From assembly GCA_051453625.1 (NCBI GenBank), contig JBOZIK010000001.1, positions 80,224,366 to 80,288,365 on the forward strand: 64,000 nucleotides of DNA. Direction: 5' to 3'. The translations under genes and the position numbers were made by a program. This DNA comes from Welwitschia mirabilis. Lineage: Eukaryota; Gnetophyta; Gnetopsida; Welwitschiales. How positions within the stretch are numbered: the stretch's first letter is position 1; the number at the start of each line of letters is the position of its first letter. The notes under the pieces are model-generated. The model worked only from the letters and a program-made list of their open reading frames with translations. It did no database searches and was not told the DNA's origin. Positions 60,740 to 64,000 of this stretch are shown here, piece by piece.

Positions 60740-61597
60740 CACCATGGCAAAGGTTTAGGATTTTTAAGATTTCCCACTTAAGAAAATACTTATGCATGAT
60801 TTGGTCTTTGCATCTCCTATAAAGATGGAGTTCATTCCTCTCATAGTCACAATCCTATGGAGAAAAGATTTGCATTTGTTATGATTTTAATGTTGAGGTG
60901 CTTTCATAGTAACAAGATAGTTCATAATATTAGCATACCAAGGAGAGAGATGAATAGGAGAGATGGCATAAAGTTTCTCAATGACAAAGAGTTCTTCAAC
61001 TACAAAAGAGTCGTTTATGGGACGTACATCATGAGAACAAGAAAGTTGAGATAAGTGATCTGCAATGCTGTTAAGTTTTCTAACTTTATTGATGATGGTG
61101 AAATTAAATTCTTGCATGAGAAGAATCTAATGAATAAGTCTAATATTAGAATCATTTTCAGTCATAAAATAGCATATAGCTACATAATTAGTATAAACAT
61201 TGATGTGAAAACCAAGAAGAAAATTCGAAGATGATCAAGGCAAAAAACAATGATAGGTATTTCTCTCTTGATAGTAGTGTAATTGGATTGGGCTTAAGAC
61301 AAAATTTTACTAAGATAGGATATGATTTTAAAATCATTTTAATATTTTTAGCCAAGATTCCCACCCACAATAATGTTTCTTGCATCACATATAAGTTCAA
61401 AATACTTATTCCCATCAAGACCTATGATAATAGATTTAGAAGAAATGTTTTTCTTAAGTATATTAAATGCAAGTTGACATGAATCATCCTAATAAAATTT
61501 AGCATCTTTTTCAATTAATGAATGAAGTGGTTTATAAATTTTGATATAATCATGAATAAAATGATGATATAATCTAGCACGATTAAGAAATGATCTA
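60740..61597 (-). pseudogene. RNase H region of element C, copy 1
   Basis: Frame 61117-60887 (minus) reads MQEFNFTIINKVRKLNSIADHLSQLS and, further on, PINDSFVVEELFVIEK and PWYANIMNYLVT, the Athila RNase H end and linker to integrase. Up to 61597 the RT-RNase H junction reads FLNRARLYHHFIHDYIK and SLIEKDAKFY. The same stretch is repeated at 61698-62560 across an N gap. Confidence 0.85.
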
Positions 61598-61697
61598 NNN
61601 NNNNNNNNNNNNNNNNNNNNNNNNNNNNNNNNNNNNNNNNNNNNNNNNNNNNNNNNNNNNNNNNNNNNNNNNNNNNNNNNNNNNNNNNNNNNNNNNN
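61598..61697. other. Assembly gap, 100 N
   Basis: Exactly 100 N, the usual placeholder for unknown size, lying between two copies of the same pol segment. Confidence 1.
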
Positions 61698-62560
61698 CCA
61701 CCATGATAAAGTTTTAACATTTCTAAATTTTTCCACTTAGGTACATACTTACGCATAATTTGATTTTTGTAACATCTATAAATATGGGATCCATTTCATT
61801 CATAGTTACTGATCCTATGAAGAAAAGTTTTACATTGGTTATGGTTCTAATGCTGAGGAGTTTTCATATTCATAAGGTAGTTCATGATGTTAGCATACCA
61901 AGGAGCAGGATGAGAATATGAGATAACATAAATTTTTTTAATCATAAAGAGTTTTTCATTAGGAAAAGAGTCATTAATGGGAGTTTCATCATGAGAGCAA
62001 GAAAGTCAAGATAGATGATCAGCAACACCATTTTGTTTTCCAGCTTTATCAATTATGGTAAGATTGAATTCTTGTATGAGAAGGTTCCACCTAATAAGTC
62101 TGGTACTAGAATCTTCTTTAGTCATAAGATAGCATATGAGTGCATGATTTGTGTAAACATTAATGTAAAAGCCAAAAAGATAATGTCAAATATAATCAAG
62201 GAAAAAGATGATGGCAAGCATTTCTATTTTAGTAGTAGTATAGTTATATTGGACTTTGGATAAATTTTTATTAAGATAAGATATAACTTTAAAATTGTTT
62301 TCATATTTTTGGCTAAGAATTCCACCCACAACAACATGTGACAATAGGTTTAGAAGAAATTATTTTCTTAAGTATATTAAATACAAGTCAAAATGAATTG
62401 TTCCAATCAAATTTAGCATCTTTTTTGAGTAATGAGTGAAGGGGTTTAAAAATTTTGGTAAAATCATGAATAAAACGATGATAGAAACTATCATGATAAT
62501 AAATGATCTAACTTGTTTGATATTTATTGGAGGGCTAAGGTTTTTAATGATATCAACTTT
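61698..62560 (-). pseudogene. RNase H region of element C, copy 2, with RT end
   Basis: Matches 60740-61597 with an offset of about 958, for example CATACCAAGGAG near 61895 and 60938. The minus frame 62572-62360 gives MDPIKVDIIKNLSPPINIKQVRSF, the C-terminal RT connection, then LNPFTHYSKKMLNLIG. It continues without a break into RT above, so this copy belongs to the main element. Confidence 0.85.
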
Positions 62561-63320
62561 TATAGGGTCCATCTTAATCCCTTGCTTTAAAATATGGTGA
62601 CTTAAAACAATTCCATGGCTACCAAGGAGAAAATTCTTTTTCCAACTTAAATGTTATCCACTCTCTTACATTAATTTAAAACTTTCTCTAATCTTTCTAT
62701 GGTTATTTAAAAGTTACACTAAAGATTAAGGACTTATCCATAAATATTTTAATAGAATCCTCTATCATATTAGAAAAGATCCCTATCATTACTCATTGGA
62801 AAGTTCCAGGGGCATTGCAAAGTCCAAAGGGCATTTATCTAAAGGCAAAGATTCCAAAGAGTGAGGTAAGGTTGTTTTGGCTTGGTCCTCACTTGTTTTG
62901 CAAATTTAATTATAGCCACTATAGCCATCAAGAAAATAGTAGTAGGTATAACCTTCAATTATATCAAGTACTTGATTAAGAAAGGGTAAAGGACAATGAT
63001 TTTTTTAGTGACCTCATTAAGTTTTCTAAAATCAATGCACATTCACCATTTTCCTCACTTTTTTGAAACTACTGTCAAAGAGCTAATTCACTCACTATCA
63101 GTTATAGCAGATATGATCCTAGCATGCATAAGTTTAATAATTTCATCTTTAACTATTTGCTTAAGACCTGAATTAGGCCTTTTTTAGTGTTGCCTAACAA
63201 GTTTAACATTATCTTGAAGGTAAATTTTATGTTGAACTATAGAAAGAAGGATGACAACTAAGTCTTTTTGAGTTCAATCAAGGGCATTTTCTTTAGAAGT
63301 TAAAAGTGAGATTAAGTTAG
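62561..63320 (-). pseudogene. Reverse transcriptase of Athila-like element C
   Basis: Minus strand from 63320: SIVQHKIYLQDNVKLVRQ, KDEIIKLMHARIISAI, then CIDFRKLNEVTKK (about 63045-63005), YPFLIKYLI, fragments of the dGYSGYNQ block, NALWTLQCPWNF (from mPFGLCNAPATF, frame-shifted) and EDSIKIFMDKSLIF near 62745, where FMDDFS is expected. It then runs to SHHILKQGIKMDP at 62570. Clearly the same family as element B at 27690-28337. The second catalytic Asp has become Lys. Confidence 0.88.
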
Positions 63321-63424
63321 ATTCTTATTGAGGAGTAAGAAGGTTACTTATTATCAGGGATTTCTTTAGATTGTTAGATAGAAAAATATAGTTTAAACCT
63401 TGGGGTAATTTATTTAATACTAAG

Positions 63425-63485
63425 TTGATATTTTGAGCTGTCATTCTATCTATCATGGGGATGACAGACATGAGATGATAGTCTA
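63425..63485 (-). repeat. Dyad module inside the pol linker of element C
   Basis: On the minus strand: CTGTCATCCCCATGATAG, then ATAGAATGACAG. CTGTCAT and ATGACAG pair across the unit. Almost the same sequence occurs at 58225-58275. Frame-wise it lies between protease and RT. Confidence 0.7.
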
Positions 63486-63659
63486 TAAAAAAATTTTCTA
63501 CTGAGAGAATATGTTGAGTTTCTCCTCAATTAATTTATTTTTCATTCTTGGATTCAAGATAATGTGTTTTAGTTGAATCATCATGCAAACTTGGTTTATG
63601 TAGAATTATCAATATTTCCTAAATTGCTTGATTTTATAAAAATAAGGTTGGTTTAAGTC

Positions 63660-64000
63660 CTTCTTCTAAGTTAAAATCATCCCCTGTGTCCTTTTTAACA
63701 ACATAAAAAACTTGAATGATAAACTTTTTATTGCCTATATGACATTCCATCATCCTTATTTATGTGGCAATGATACAGTGGGTAGTTGTATAAAAGGCTC
63801 TTCATAAAAGTAGTGGATATCCTCCATCATGTTTTACCTCAATGATAACTATGTCAATGGGTTAAAAGCCTTTCTTAATTTAGATAAATAAGTCTTTGAT
63901 AATTCCTAATTATTTCTTAATTGAAGTATCAGCTAATTCCAAAATAATTTGTGGAGGTTCTATTCTATTTTTCAACTTAAGTCTCTTACATATGTGAAAA
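63660..64000 (-). pseudogene. Aspartic protease of Athila-like element C (partial)
   Basis: Minus strand from the window edge: HICKRLKLKNRIEPPQIILE, LADTSIKK, then after a stop LGIIKDLFI, IDIVIIEVKHDGGYPLLL and MMECHIGNKKFIIQV. It matches the protease of element B (26760-27080) block for block. The active-site segment lies beyond the window. Internal stops make it non-functional. Confidence 0.85.

Noticed and set aside
1-64000. Integrated caulimovirus-type sequences
   Set aside because: Looked for because gypsy-like protease and RT are present, but LTRs, primer sites, gag knuckles and retrotransposon-type integrases account for the fragments; no movement protein or coat-protein-like segment was seen.

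Overview
The window looks like plant nuclear DNA, most likely from a flowering plant. It is AT-rich and gene-poor, and nearly all recognisable protein sequence belongs to old, broken plant retrotransposons: Ty1/copia of a short-LTR type and of the SIRE type, and Ty3/gypsy of the Athila-like, Tat-like and chromovirus types. There are also ends of CACTA-type DNA transposons, SINE-like pieces, microsatellites and assembly gaps. No bacterial operon, CRISPR array, rRNA or intact tRNA gene was seen, and no intact host gene could be recognised. Lineage names rest on recognising conserved protein motifs by eye; no database search was run.

Layout. 1-440: tail of a copia element with its 3' LTR. 500-2895: copy 1 of a 2.4 kb duplication whose copy 2 is at 11071-13446. 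3.0-5.1 kb: non-coding, with SINE-like pieces. 5.46-7.56 kb: a second decayed copia element with a four-hairpin array before its 3' LTR. 8.3-11.07 kb: a CpG-rich, non-transposon island with internal duplications that runs into copy 2. 15.6-20.3 kb: a minus-strand Tat-like gypsy gag-protease split by later insertions (a CACTA end at 16683 and an Athila-like LTR at 18721). 22.1-28.34 kb: plus-strand Athila-like element B (LTR, primer site, leader, gag, protease, RT). Its RT is cut at 28338 by the 3' LTR of a minus-strand relative, D (28338-30163). 31.4-32.3 kb: an LTR-like sequence with a TATA box. 32.8-33.75 kb: a second CpG-rich island. 36.0-36.3 kb: another CACTA-like end. 36.5-38.9 kb: a minus-strand SIRE-like fragment. 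39717-48872: a near-complete minus-strand SIRE-type copia element with both LTRs. 49.2-51.6 kb: two copies of an LTR-like repeat. 53.55-56.36 kb: a plus-strand chromovirus, cut at 56399 by minus-strand Athila-like element C, which runs off the right edge.

The elements form a nested record of insertions followed by decay: every pol carries stops and frameshifts, and most have lost an Asp of the RT catalytic box. Nothing here appears able to move by itself.

The most unusual signals are two RNA- or DNA-structure modules inside retroelements. One is a fourfold hairpin array in the copia element at 7.1 kb whose stems show compensatory changes. The other is a roughly 29-base dyad module with two competing foldings, found about fifteen times in LTRs, leader, 3' region and pol of the Athila-like family. 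Also notable: each of the three gaps of exactly 100 N lies between two diverged direct copies of the same sequence.
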